A stretch of 64,000 bases of DNA from Lepidodermella squamata. Its lineage: Eukaryota; Gastrotricha. Shown here piece after piece: positions 1 to 10,113 of the stretch (the stretch's first letter is position 1; every line of letters starts with the position of its first letter). A program made the translations under genes and the position numbers. Below the pieces are notes generated by a model. It was given only the letters and a program-made list of their open reading frames with translations, was not told the DNA's origin and ran no database searches. The stretch spans positions 248,001 through 312,000 of the forward strand of contig JBLDXI010000045.1 of assembly GCA_047495785.1 (NCBI GenBank), read 5' to 3'.

Positions 1-380
1 AATTTCTGTAAAAAATATTGTGCCTCCAAAATCCTACAAAATGATGTACAATTTGATAATTTGACAGTTTGATAGGAATTTTCATAATTTCCTTTTGTTG
101 CTAGTCCCAACAAAGGGGCATTGCGAATTCTAGCATTGCAAAATTAGCGTGCTTTGCGACCATGCGATGAATCATCTATGGTGATGATTCATCTTTGCGT
201 GGAATACACAGCAAGCTGTTTCTACTACTTACGTAACACGTAACAGAATTCAAAGATCAAATAAAATAAAAATCGCCTTAAAACTCGCAGAAAATTTACT
301 CATAGTCAATCTCAAAATTTTAAGAAATGCAAAACGATAAAAAAATATTCAATTTCATGAACATAAAAGAAAATCCTTAC
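1..380. other. intronic sequence of the WDR81-type gene
   Basis: A 5' splice site on the minus strand (GTAAGG, read from 380 downwards) ends the exon at 381. The rest of the stretch is AT-rich without a convincing exon, so it is most simply an intron leading to WD40 exons that lie before position 1. Confidence 0.5.
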
Positions 381-3300
381 TTTGAATCCTGAAGCAATTG
401 ATGTAGGGACACGCGGGTCAACAATGAAGACCAGGCCGAACCCAGTCGAAACAACGCCAAGCTGACCAGAATCGCCCAGTGTTGAAACAGCAGACCACGT
501 AGGCGAGCTAAACGAGGTAGCATACGTCGAATTCGGTAAACTAGCAACCGCAGCTGCACACGTGATCAGCGATAACGGCCTGGCGGAAGCAGGGTCCCAC
601 AAATGCAACGTCGCGCCATCGACGGACAGAACTTGCCGATGGGCATCTAACAGGGTCAGCCCAATGCAGCGCCTTTTGTGCTCCGGGTACAGTTGAACCG
701 GAACGCTGTTGATGCTGTGATCGCTTCTGCTCTCCAGCGACCATATTGCTATCGCCCGATCGCGACTCGAACCAGCCGAGACAGATATAGCGATTTGCTC
801 GTTCGAAGGCGAAACCATCAAATGCTGAACTGAACCTTTCGTATGATTGTTCGTGCCGACAAATGATTGTAAATGAAGCCCTTTCAGCGAATTATCGCGC
901 GGGGCCGCCAGTCTCTGAGCCCAAAGCGCGGCCCATTGGTTGGCTAGATGGCGCGTTTTTCGCTCCCACAGCCGGTAGCTCTGATCGATTTCACCCGAAT
1001 TTGTGTCGAAATGATGGCCAGGGTTCAACTGGGGCGTTGTTGCCTCTTGGGACAAACGGTTACTGCCAACCATTCCAAAGCTGTTACCCAGTGAAAATAG
1101 CTGGCGATCACGCGATGTTGACGAGCACAAATCCGGGAAGTCATGCAGTTGAAGTGCAGGCAGTTGCTGACTCATTGACGTGATTGATTCGAGGAAAATT
1201 CGAGAAACGATCCGGGAGAAAACAGAATACGCCAAATGAAGCGATTCTGAGGGTAGACGTTGCTCGGGCGCGACATCTGAATGTTCCGAATCTTCACTCG
1301 CCGACGGCATTGAAGCTCGATATGAAACCGATAGTTTGATCAAAGTCAATCGAAGCAACGGCTCGAGTAGCTGTTCGGTATTAAGGCGGCCTAATCGAAG
1401 CCCTATTGCGTAAACCACGTCCAGGAAACGGCACAGGGCCAAATGCCGCGACCGGGGCGCTCGAGGGAAAACAACATGGAGCGAAGTAATTTGCGTAATA
1501 ACTTGGGTCAAAAGCCTCGACAACCTTTCCTGAACTTGCGAGTTCAACAAAGAACTAGGCATTATAAAAATAAGCTGGCGTAAAACGTAGAGAACACCAA
1601 GTAGCGACGACTCGGTTTGCTCGGCTAAGCTGCCCTGAGGCGACGAAAGGGTTTGAATGATTTCAGAAATACACGAAACGTAATGACCGGTTATCAGCAA
1701 CTCGCCATACGTGCAAACAGCGTTGCACAAAACCGCACCCAAGCGATCGACCCTTACATCTCCAGCGCAATGCAGTGATGGAAACGGGCATTCCTGGCAA
1801 GGCACGACCTGTTCACTCAATGAATTTTCGACATCGTCATAGCAACTGGCCAAACTGGCGAAGATAACCGGGGTAACGCAACGAGCGGCGTGGATCGGTC
1901 CGACGAAATCAATCACCCAGCTCAGAGTTGTAATCTCAACGCCATCGGTCATGAAAACTGTCCCGCGGACAATGAAAGGGACAACGTGTTCCAAGTAAAC
2001 TTGAATGCCGAAAATATTGATCAATTTAAGCTGGAATTCGCGATGAAAAAACTTGAGACAGTGCTGCTTTTGGCTCAGAGAAACCGCGCTCGGATCAGTG
2101 ATGCTATGCAAAGTTTGCTTCAAAGGTTTCAGCAGATGTTTTGTGCTGTTTTCACGTCCCAAAAATGTGCCAAAATTTGGTAGGAGGCAAAAAACGGCCA
2201 AAGACTGGGTGTCACTCCACGCGAAAATGTCTGAAAATAACTTGAAGAAACTTGGAGCGATTTGGTAAGGCAAATCGTTTTGCGAGGTTAAAAATGGAAT
2301 AATCGCCTTAATGATTTCGACCGGGAAAGCCTCGATATTTCTCAGCGAATGCACGTCAACGAGACAGTCGTAAAGAGCAGAGAAATAATTAGGAAAATAA
2401 ACAACCTGAGACAACACAGTCCCAATAGCTGTCAAGGGCTCCAAGCGGTGCAAGTCAATGCGTGGTTCTTCTTCATTCGCGCTGTCTTTCAATAGCACAG
2501 TGTCCAAATAGGCCTTGAATGGGCCGAAAAATCTGTCAATACTGTCGCGGTGAGACTTGTAAAGGCTGGTCGCAAGATCTAGCCGCGATTGATAGCACTT
2601 TTCAGGGTCGGCAATGCCATTGACAGACGCGATTTCGGCACTGGACGAGTGATACAGGGCCACTTCGACGATGAAAATTGCGACTGCAGTTAACAAATCT
2701 CTTGTTTCGGGATAGTCCCAACGCGAATCCAGGAATGCGTGTAAAAATCTATCCAACACGTCATCGCAGGATTCCTTCGAATCAACAACAGCTAGGAATT
2801 CTGCGAATTTCTCCGTGAAATCCAATAAAGCAGTAGGATTGTTGAATCTGAATTCAGGCCGCGATTTGGCGACTGATTGAAACCGAGGCGGGTGGGGAGC
2901 AGAAAATAATTGAACGATTCCGGATCGATGGGAAACTTTGCCAGCAGTGTCGACTAGAAACAAGTGGACGTTTTTCTCGTTCACAGCAGCGGCCCCACTC
3001 AATTTGCAACCAAATGTGAGATCAATCCAGCGATGTAAGTTTGCAGAAACTTGATCACTTTCCAATATAGATCGGTGATATAGAATAAAATCTTCAGGGC
3101 TTTCGCAGAAGTCTGGGTAGGCAATGTCGGCCAAATCATCATGAATTGATTTAAAAATAAGAGGATCGCAGTAAAAATCTGGAATGCACTCTTCCGGGCT
3201 CCATTCTTGCATTCTTTTCATAGAACTTGGATATTCGCTTGGGACCCAGCGTTTGCGAACGTGTTTGCACAACAACTCTTTCTCCATTCGACGAGCTTTG

Positions 3301-3984
3301 TATAAATAAAATGTTAAATCCGTTAACAGCGATGGCACGTGATGCGGTGGAGTTGATCCACTGCTGATCAGCATGAAAGTCGAATCCAACGCTGCGTCGC
3401 CTTTAGTTTGCCTGAATTTTGTTTTCGACAAATCTACGAAGCCACCATCTCGCACTGAAAAGTCGGTGACCCAAGGCATAATAGGATAATAATTAGGATC
3501 GCTCCAACTCCGACCAGACATATAATTCAGGTAAAGGATATATTCGAAGTTCGAAAGTCGACCGAAGAGCCAATCGCTGCAAATCGACTTAAATGAACGT
3601 CCCATCAAGTGAGAAATAATGTCATATGAAGGTGGGGTAGATAGAGCAAAACTGTTGTTTTCTGCAAATGAGGGAAAGGCTGCCCTCAAGCAATTTTCCA
3701 CGTCGAACAAAGCTCGATGACTCTCCTCTGCTACTGAAATCCAAAGCGATTCCGACATCAACAAGTTTTTCAAATTCAGACTGCATATGTGAAACTTTTC
3801 ATCGCCGGATAGTTCCTTGAATAGCCGGAATAGTTGATAGACGACGAATTGAAATTCCCAATCGCCGTCGACAGGACGAAATAGCCATGGGTTAAAATTC
3901 AAAGCTGACAAAAGTGTTGTAGAAGTAGTTTGACAAAATACGCTCAAACTATCCGAGTTATCCATATAATTGAATGTAAAATCC
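381..3984 (-). CDS. WDR81: WDR81-type BEACH and WD40 protein, partial (3' exons outside window)
   Basis: One exon of about 1,190 codons on the minus strand. The N-terminal part reads as a BEACH domain (NFEYILYLN, then DPNYYPIMPWVTDF, RKRWVPSEYPSSMKRMQEW, CIPDFYCDPLIF and LHRWIDLTFGCKLSG), matching WDR81 closely in order and spacing. A long alpha-helical middle and the first WD40-like repeats (ending LHLWDPASARP) follow. WDR81 works with WDR91 on endosomes, limiting PI3-kinase activity and aiding early-to-late endosome conversion. The exon ends at a GTAAGG donor at 380, so further WD40 blades are missing here. An acceptor lies at 3985-3986; the first ATG after it is at 3963. An ATG at 4031 lies upstream of that acceptor and is unlikely to be used. 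Only about 100 residues precede the BEACH domain, fewer than in vertebrate WDR81. The gene follows the SLC25A51-type gene by about 230 bp on the same strand, suggesting an operon. Confidence 0.9.
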
Positions 3985-4209
3985 CTAAAAAAAGAAAGGA
4001 TAAATATGCAACAAATTTTATTTGCTTCCATATGTTTTCTTTCTTCTTTTGTAGTTATTTAGAAAACAAACACTTTACATTGTTATAATCAGCAACTAGG
4101 ACTTCAAATGATAATTTATAAGAGCTAGAACTACAAAATCGAGGGAGAAGTGTGACCGGTAGAGGTTTGCAGCAACAATATTAAGCGTTGAATTGATCGG
4201 TGGATTTGG

Positions 4210-5154
4210 CTAACGCTGAGGTGAGTTTTCCGAAGTGTCAGAGAAAAATACAGTTTTAAGCAATTCATAACTTGCATTAATAATACCCCAGCTGATTAAG
4301 CTACGCGAAAAGTTTAGCGGAACGCCCTTCCACATGTCTAAAAAGGAGCTTCTTTCTGCTCGGATTATTTTCCAAATTTCGAAAATGCTATGGAAATCGC
4401 CTCCTACGTATGACTGCATTCGAGTTCGAATAACGTTAATGGGATAGAAAAATGTGCTGAGAGTCGCTCCAAGAATAGCACCACTCGTAAAATGGGCGGC
4501 TCCCATGGGCACAAGTTTTGCAGCATTCTGATGCTGCCGTTGATCTATATGCGTTGAATCACGGGTCGGGACTTGATTAGATTTGCGCCATCCGAATCGT
4601 TGGAAGATAGTTAACACACCATTTGCTATGGGCTCACGCAAAGAGAAAAATAAGCCAGTACTTAGACTGTTTCTGATATAAATTGCCGTCACTCCGCGGT
4701 AATATTCGCTGATTCGGTAAGAATAAAGCTCCTTGGCGGCATGAAAAGTATTTTGAAAGCGGGAATGATAGTCAGGATCTTGGAGCAACGTCTGTATTCT
4801 TTCCAATGGCACTAAGATACATTCGACAGCGGCAGACGCGGAACCTGCCATGAAAATGAAAGAATAATGCACGACGGGACTGTCAGAAGTGGTATGTCGA
4901 CGCAAATGTCGATAGAATTGGTCAAAGGATCCAAACATCAGCGCCATGGATGTTGACTTTTGCAGCAGAGGAGGAAGCACACCACGATATAGGCTGAAAA
5001 ATCCTTCAGTTTTTAACTGTTGTATAGCCGGCCGAACACCAACGCCATGCAGCATTTGCCTGAATATCACTTTGCTCACAGGAAAGGTAAAGGCAATACT
5101 AGTGACAGCAGCGCCATAGCCACAGATGAATTCACGATAGTTCTCCTGTTTCAT
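4210..5154 (-). CDS. SLC25A51: SLC25A51/52-type mitochondrial NAD+ carrier
   Basis: Intronless ORF of 314 codons. Three mitochondrial-carrier repeats are visible. Instead of the strict PX[DE]XX[KR] motif, the first repeat has TFPVSKVIFRQML and the third has FFYPINVIRTRMQS, as in SLC25A51/52 (MCART1). Other matches are LYRGVLPPLLQKST, VPLERIQTLLQD, YYRGVTAIYIRN and SLISWGIINASYE. The human family protein imports NAD+ across the inner mitochondrial membrane. The length equals that of the family. A loop insert rich in Gln and Asn (about residues 195-215) separates repeats two and three. The start ATG at 5154 is the first in frame and gives the expected short N-terminus. The WDR81-type gene lies directly downstream. 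Carrier identity is certain from the repeats; the NAD+ substrate is inferred from the subfamily match. Confidence 0.92.
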   Translation of the reverse strand: MKQENYREFICGYGAAVTSIAFTFPVSKVIFRQMLHGVGVRPAIQQLKTEGFFSLYRGVLPPLLQKSTSMALMFGSFDQFYRHLRRHTTSDSPVVHYSFIFMAGSASAAVECILVPLERIQTLLQDPDYHSRFQNTFHAAKELYSYRISEYYRGVTAIYIRNSLSTGLFFSLREPIANGVLTIFQRFGWRKSNQVPTRDSTHIDQRQHQNAAKLVPMGAAHFTSGAILGATLSTFFYPINVIRTRMQSYVGGDFHSIFEIWKIIRAERSSFLDMWKGVPLNFSRSLISWGIINASYELLKTVFFSDTSENSPQR

Positions 5155-5926
5155 CGTTATTACAGGCTAAACATGTCGCTCATCAGCTAAAAGTAATTTT
5201 TGTGTCTAAATTAACAAACTAATATCAAATCCACGAAACGCCAGAATCTCGAATTTCAATCAGAAATCAGAATTTCGATCAGAAATGAATAACACACAAT
5301 CAATCATTAATCAATCAATCAATAAATCTATATCTGCTGAATCATTGTGAAAGGCGAATAAAAATAGGCAAGTTGAACCACACGCCGAACGTCGAACTTC
5401 GTAAACAGTAGCAGTTAACAGCTGCAAGGGACATTCATAATAAACCCAACCCTTCCCAATCCTACCTGTCCCCAATTATTATTTTTAAGAACAAAGCGCG
5501 CCAGAAACCATTAATTATTGAACTATTTTACAACTATATAATCAACATCACTTACTGATATCAAATTTAAAATAATTTCGCCTAATGAAGTTAATTTTGA
5601 AGAAACTATTTTGCAGCGAGGGTGGGGTCATGCTGTTTTTGGCTGCGTTTTTGCACCAGCAACGTGTTAGCTCTAGCATGCCTCCTCATCGCGGTCCTCG
5701 TGGCTCGTGGCGAGCACGTTGTTAGCCGTATATGAATCTACCCGCTTGTTGTTGATGGCTAAGTTTAATTCTTTATTGATCTGCTAAGTTTTCTCAATCG
5801 GCCTCCTCTCTTAACTTGAGCTCTGAGTGTGAACGTTTTTCTTGACAATTGAAAGTCATAACAATGCCTTGAGTCCGCATTCACTATTTTCATCTCAAAT
5901 CTCAACCTTGATGACTGGAATTGCAG
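5155..5926. other. intergenic/upstream region of the snoRNA host transcript
   Basis: About 770 bp between the divergent SLC25A51-type gene and the first recognisable exon of the host transcript (5927-5968). It contains a TCAAT-rich run near 5300-5330 and a short 15-codon ORF from 5681. It ends with a GAATTGCAG acceptor. I see no supported gene here; it probably holds the bidirectional promoter and an upstream intron or trans-splice site. Confidence 0.4.
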
Positions 5927-6911
5927 GCGACTTCAGTGACAAGCACTCATCTTCGACAAAGCCTTGAGGTTAGATTTTTTAAATTTAAAAAAATTGGAAA
6001 GCCTAAAAATGATGAACCGACTAGAGTCTCCGATAAATATGAGCGATGATTTGAATTTTACTGAATCAAAGATGATTATATTATGATTGGTGAACATGTT
6101 TCACATGCAATTCATAACATGTAATGTTATTTCAGGTTTTTTGTCGATAAATGGCTCTAACGCTACAAGCTATGCTGGAACTGCGTGACATACAAGTTTG
6201 TTGTTTAATTATTATAAAAGTAACACAATATTATTATCATGAATTTAGTGATGAAATGACTAGAGTCTCAGATAAAAATGATTGATAACCTCGTTCGTTA
6301 CTTTCTGATACCACAAACTGGACGTTTCTAGTTTCTATTCTTGCATTCTTGTCTGAATTTTCTTGACATTTTCCTTTCTATTGCAGATTTGTCACTTGGC
6401 TGTCGCCCTATTCCACATCGATTACTGCGTCAAATCTGCGAGGTGAGGAGAATTGATTTTTCTTCATTTTTTACACTTGAAATGATGACCAAATCCAGCT
6501 CTCCGAAATGTGATGATGGATGAATACGTTCCTGTTTTCTGAATCCTCGTTTTACGCGATAGCTTTAATTATCTCATCCAATATTTTAATCACCTGGTTT
6601 TTAACTGTTTTATTTTTTTCTGGCAGATTTCCAGCCAAAGCCAAGTTCCAACCATATACTAAGGTAAGCCGACAAACAACTTTCTTAAATTGGCAGTAAA
6701 CGATCATGATGTTTTGACTAGAGTCTCTGAACTTTTTTGAGGAGACCGCTTATTAGCAAATACTGAATTTATTATTAATCTTGCATCATTTCTTAAATAT
6801 TCCTGTCATTAATCGAGTTCTTTATTTCAGGCTGTGATCTGGGCATTTGCTACCATCTCGATTTTATTGGCATCTAACGTCGTCGTTTGGCTTAGTGTTT
6901 TTTATCATTGA
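5927..6911 (+). CDS. small membrane protein, weakly Yos1/IER3IP1-like; snoRNA host exons
   Basis: Five exons with good splice signals: 5927-5968 (non-coding leader), 6136-6195, 6387-6442, 6627-6663 and 6831 onwards. Joining them from the ATG at 6151 keeps one open frame across all junctions and gives 72 residues ending at TGA 6909-6911. The protein begins MALTLQAMLELRDIQICHLA and ends with a hydrophobic segment (VIWAFATISILLASNVVVW). The starting MA-TL, a C..A.A..H spacing near residue 18, the C-terminal membrane segment and the length recall Yos1/IER3IP1, an ER-Golgi transport protein, but the match is weak. Four successive introns each hold a C/D snoRNA candidate. The stop overlaps by one base the ATG of the next ORF, in the same exon. 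The reading-frame argument supports coding; the family name is tentative. Confidence 0.5.
6005..6068 (+). ncRNA. C/D box snoRNA candidate 1 (guide GACTAGAGTC)
   Basis: Lies in the intron 5969-6135. Box C ATGATGA is at 6009-6015, a D'-like CCGA at about 6031-6034, a C'-like GATGAT at about 6045, and box D CTGA at 6061-6064. The segment just before D' is GACTAGAGTCT. Its core is complementary to GACTCTAGTC, a run I recall from the conserved 28S rRNA segment GAGCTTGACTCTAGTC. Predicted role: guiding 2'-O-methylation of large-subunit rRNA. The terminal stem is short or weak by eye. Confidence 0.6.
6244..6312 (+). ncRNA. C/D box snoRNA candidate 2 (same guide)
   Basis: Lies in the intron 6196-6386. 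Box C GTGATGA is at 6248-6254, a D'-like CAGA at 6269-6272, a C'-like TGATTGAT follows, and box D CTGA is at 6305-6308. The guide before D' again reads GACTAGAGTCT with the same spacing as candidate 1, so the two are probably duplicates that keep one rRNA target. The sequence between D' and D differs from candidate 1. Confidence 0.62.
6479..6546 (+). ncRNA. C/D box snoRNA candidate 3 (different guide)
   Basis: Lies in the intron 6443-6626. Box C ATGATGA is at 6482-6488, a D'-like CCGA at 6503-6506, a good C' TGATGATG at about 6511-6518, and box D CTGA at 6539-6542. The sequence before D' (AATCCAGCTCT) is unlike the other three, so the target should differ; I do not recognise it. Confidence 0.58.
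6702..6770 (+). ncRNA. C/D box snoRNA candidate 4 (guide GACTAGAGTC again)
   Basis: Lies in the intron 6664-6830. A box C-like ATGATGT is at 6706-6712 (last base off consensus), D' CTGA is at 6727-6730 preceded by GACTAGAGTCT, and box D CTGA is at 6763-6766. It is the third element in this transcript with the same antisense segment. The imperfect box C makes it the weakest of the set. Confidence 0.5.
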
Positions 6912-8358
6912 TGACTTTGAACACTGAAAACGTAGCTGATTCTTGCAAGCGCTGCAACAGTCACCAGCAGATAAGCGTGGAAAATGCGTAAGTTTGCGCT
7001 CTTACTAATCATATACAACTTGTCGAACTGCTTGCTTCAGTTCCATAATTGTTGAGTTGTTTAATCCTTATTTGATTTGATATGGTGTTCGAGTTGATTG
7101 ATATTTACGAAATAAAAGAGGGACATTTATGATTTTCTCGTCTCCAAATCTTTGACCTGCGCAATTGAACATTGCCGTTATTTACTTGAGTGAGCTGCGA
7201 AATTTTGAATCATGCACCGTCATTTGCAAACAATGCGTCAAGTGAAAACAAAATGTAGTCACGATAATGCGTCACTTCAATAATGTAGTTTCAGCTGTTA
7301 GAAGCAACTTGTAGATACAAAACATTTCCTCAAAATGACATCATTTAAATATTTCACAGTCTGGACTATCACGAGCAAATCGAGCGGTTGAAGGCAGAGT
7401 TGAAAGAGCGCAAATCAGCAATTTCGCAAATGGACAAGACCTATTCTGAGAATCTTTCTCGCTATGAATTGGAATCTGCAAAGAATCAGGTTAGCTAGCC
7501 AACATCTTCAGTTGATTTATTCATAACATTTGCATTCTCAGGAGGAATATGCCAAGTTGAAATATCGTCACGAGGCGTTGTTAGAAGCTTTCAAAAACCA
7601 GCAGAAGATCAATCACTGTCTTGAGGATAAATTGTTGAATGTCGTGGCCGAAATGTCTCGGCGACATGATGCTCTCGAGGCGAAATGTAAGGTTCTTGCC
7701 GCTAACCTCGAATCTGCTAACGCGAAAATCGCTCAGCTAACTTCAGAGAATGTATGTTCAGTATTTTTTGTAATAATTCGTTTCTTACTGACAACTTGAT
7801 TTAGTTTGATGAAGATAACGGCACGTCTTCGCCTGATGATTCAAGGCCTCGTCACGTTCCTGTTAGCCTTGGGTTTAGCAGCGGATTGCTTCCAATGTAC
7901 CACTCCTCGCCTGATTTAGTTGGCCTAGCTGACAAGCATAGACAACGACGAGCTCAAACTGCCGCTAAAGCTACCAAACAGACCTATTCGCCTTTCGCAA
8001 TACAGACCTTCCCACCCACGCTGATGTGTGATACTTCGAGCCTCAATTCAAATACCGGATTCAGTCGAGTTCACGATGAGACTGAAGTTGGTGAAGAAAA
8101 TAATACAGTATGTTCATTGTACATCTATAATTAATTGTGGCTAATTTTTCCATAATTCGTGATAAGTTTGTTGGAAACGCTGGACATACCAGGAGTCGCT
8201 CAACTACCGAAACGTTCTCATGCGCTTCATGCACCTCGTCTCATCCGCCTGGGTCGCCTCGACCTGTGGTTACGACGTTAATCAACGAACAAGCAAATGA
8301 TAACTCGCTTGACCTGAAAACTCACCGGACACACATTGGCTCTATTTTCACTGTTTAA
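6911..8358 (+). CDS. coiled-coil protein, possibly TJAP1/Pilt-like
   Basis: Five exons in consistent phase: 6911-6987, 7360-7489, 7542-7751, 7805-8107 and 8167-8358, giving 303 residues. A short N-terminal CKRC motif (about residues 11-14) precedes a long heptad-like coiled coil (about residues 27-140, including LDYHEQIERLKAELKERKSA and HRYEALL-type heptads, with QKINHCLEDKLLNVVAEM). A Ser/Pro-rich, probably disordered tail follows (SSPDDSRPRH, STTETFSCASCTSSHPPGSP). The coiled-coil stretch recalls tight-junction-associated protein 1 (TJAP1/Pilt), but I cannot establish orthology. The ATG at 6911 shares its A with the TGA of the upstream small ORF. A possible acceptor (GGCTTAG, ending at 6895) 15 bases before the ATG could instead allow trans-splicing. 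MGME1 follows 237 bp downstream on the same strand. Confidence 0.75.
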
Positions 8359-8595
8359 ACTGAAGAAAGACTATTGGATCTATTTTTTTTGTTACTAGAA
8401 GCTAGAGACCATTGACTTTTTGTGTGTGCTTTCTCGACTGCTGGAAGTGGGTTTTTCTTTTCCAAACTATTAAATTATTATGTTTAATACCTGTGTATTA
8501 TTATAATTGGTGCCATTTACGGCGAAGATGCGGCTTTGAAATTTATTAAAAGTTCTAGGAATTATCAAGTTTTTTGCTTCTAGTAATTTAAAGCC

Positions 8596-9996
8596 ATGAA
8601 TGTTCCTGGAATTTACCGGTCCGGTTTCCTGGTCGCTCGATTTCTCGCAACTGCGCGAAGTACGACCAAGCCGAAAAAGGAGAAAGTAATCGCGCCAAGT
8701 TTAATCCTGAATGACGCGAATGACTCGGAGAAAAAAGTCACTAGGATATCAAAAAAGGCGAAGGAAGCTGAAATCGACGTAATTTCATCTTTGAAAGTAC
8801 AGATCCCTCGGGTTGTCGCCAAAAGAAAAGTGAAAGCGGAAACAACTCTTATTGAAGAGAAAATTGAGGAGAGGGCGATTGACGAAGTATCGGATATTTT
8901 GAGCGTTATCGCCGGGGCTACCACTCCTCCGAAACGGGAGGTAGTGTCTGCATCTCGAGAGACTAAAAAAGAGAAGCCTAAAGAGAAGCCTGTTACGGAA
9001 AAACCGAAGGAAGTCGCCCCTTCTCCGCCAGAAGTAACAAAAGCTGAAAAAACGATATTACCTCTAAAACATGAATCTGTGCCCATCCCTATTAAGGTCG
9101 ATAGTTCGAAAAATACCTCGATAAATCGAGATGTAATGGTCTCTCAAAATAACAATATGTTATCATTTCCTCTTTGTGCCGACCATAAATCGCCAGCTAT
9201 GGCCGATCTTCTTGCCTATGATCGAGTTGTCGAAATGGGAATGAGACGCTACCCTAGTGTTGGCACTATCATGCGCGAATCTCAAACGCCTCAACAAATA
9301 TTTTTGCTCAAACGTTGGCGGGAGAAAAAGATCAGTGAGTTGGGCTCGGAGGCCGAGTTGAATTTATACGTCCAACGGATTAAACACGAGGGCGAACGGC
9401 TTCATAACTGCCTTAGGCTGTTTTTATCCGCCAATGTGCCTGAAAAAGAGCTGCCGCTCGTCGAACCACTCAGGCCTTTGTGGCAGAGTTTTCGCCACGT
9501 TCTCGACAAAATCAGCTCGATTTGTGCGATCGAAACCGCCGTTCATCATAAACCACTCGGCTACGTTGGAATCGCCGATTGCGTGGCGGTAATTGACGGA
9601 AAATTGGTCGTTATTGACTGGAAGGTTTCGGAAAGGCAACGCGTGAATTTAGCGCAGACCTACGATACCCCTATTCAAATTATCGCCTATATCGGCGCGT
9701 TGAATGCACTTTACGGCCATGAAGCTGCTAAAAAGGAGGGGAAGGCTGAGCCGGCTGCGGGCCAGGTGCAAAAGGTGGAGCCACCCCAACTTTATGTTCC
9801 ACCTCAAATTATCCGTCATGGATTGGCGGTGATTGGCTATCGAGACGGTTCGCCGGCTCATGTGCATGTCATGGATGAAAATGCTTGCGAATTGTATTGG
9901 CAAAAATGGCTGGATAAGGTTCATTCGTATTGGGCGAAAAAGTTATCTCCTACTGCTACTACTGTTAACCCGGCACCTGTTATTAACTCGGATTGA
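8596..9996 (+). CDS. MGME1: MGME1-type mitochondrial genome maintenance exonuclease
   Basis: Intronless, 466 residues. The N-terminus is basic and lacks acidic residues for about 25 positions (GFLVARFLATARSTTKPKK), consistent with mitochondrial import. A Lys/Glu/Pro-rich low-complexity linker follows to about residue 190. The C-terminal half is a PD-(D/E)XK nuclease of the MGME1 type: ETAVHHKPLGYVGIADCVAV then KLVVIDWKVSE supply the E, D and D-x-K active-site residues, and QTYDTPIQIIAYIGALN follows as in the family. MGME1 trims single-stranded DNA ends during mtDNA replication. The ATG at 8596 lies 13 bases after a TTCTAG acceptor, a pattern expected for SL trans-splicing. The long charged linker is larger than in vertebrate MGME1. 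CLASRP starts only 117 bp downstream. Confidence 0.9.
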   Translation: MNVPGIYRSGFLVARFLATARSTTKPKKEKVIAPSLILNDANDSEKKVTRISKKAKEAEIDVISSLKVQIPRVVAKRKVKAETTLIEEKIEERAIDEVSDILSVIAGATTPPKREVVSASRETKKEKPKEKPVTEKPKEVAPSPPEVTKAEKTILPLKHESVPIPIKVDSSKNTSINRDVMVSQNNNMLSFPLCADHKSPAMADLLAYDRVVEMGMRRYPSVGTIMRESQTPQQIFLLKRWREKKISELGSEAELNLYVQRIKHEGERLHNCLRLFLSANVPEKELPLVEPLRPLWQSFRHVLDKISSICAIETAVHHKPLGYVGIADCVAVIDGKLVVIDWKVSERQRVNLAQTYDTPIQIIAYIGALNALYGHEAAKKEGKAEPAAGQVQKVEPPQLYVPPQIIRHGLAVIGYRDGSPAHVHVMDENACELYWQKWLDKVHSYWAKKLSPTATTVNPAPVINSD

Positions 9997-10113
9997 ATGA
10001 TTTTCAATGAATTTTTGTTTCATTTGATTTTCTATTATTGCGTTTCCGGTGCAGTAAAATTTTGTTACACATCTTAATTTAAATTCTTTAGCTAATTTAA
10101 GTATTTTCTTGTA

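Noticed and set aside
8613-9086. 157-codon antisense ORF inside the MGME1 gene
   Set aside because: It is a shadow of the Lys/Glu-rich linker codons; the product is Ser/Phe-rich without features.
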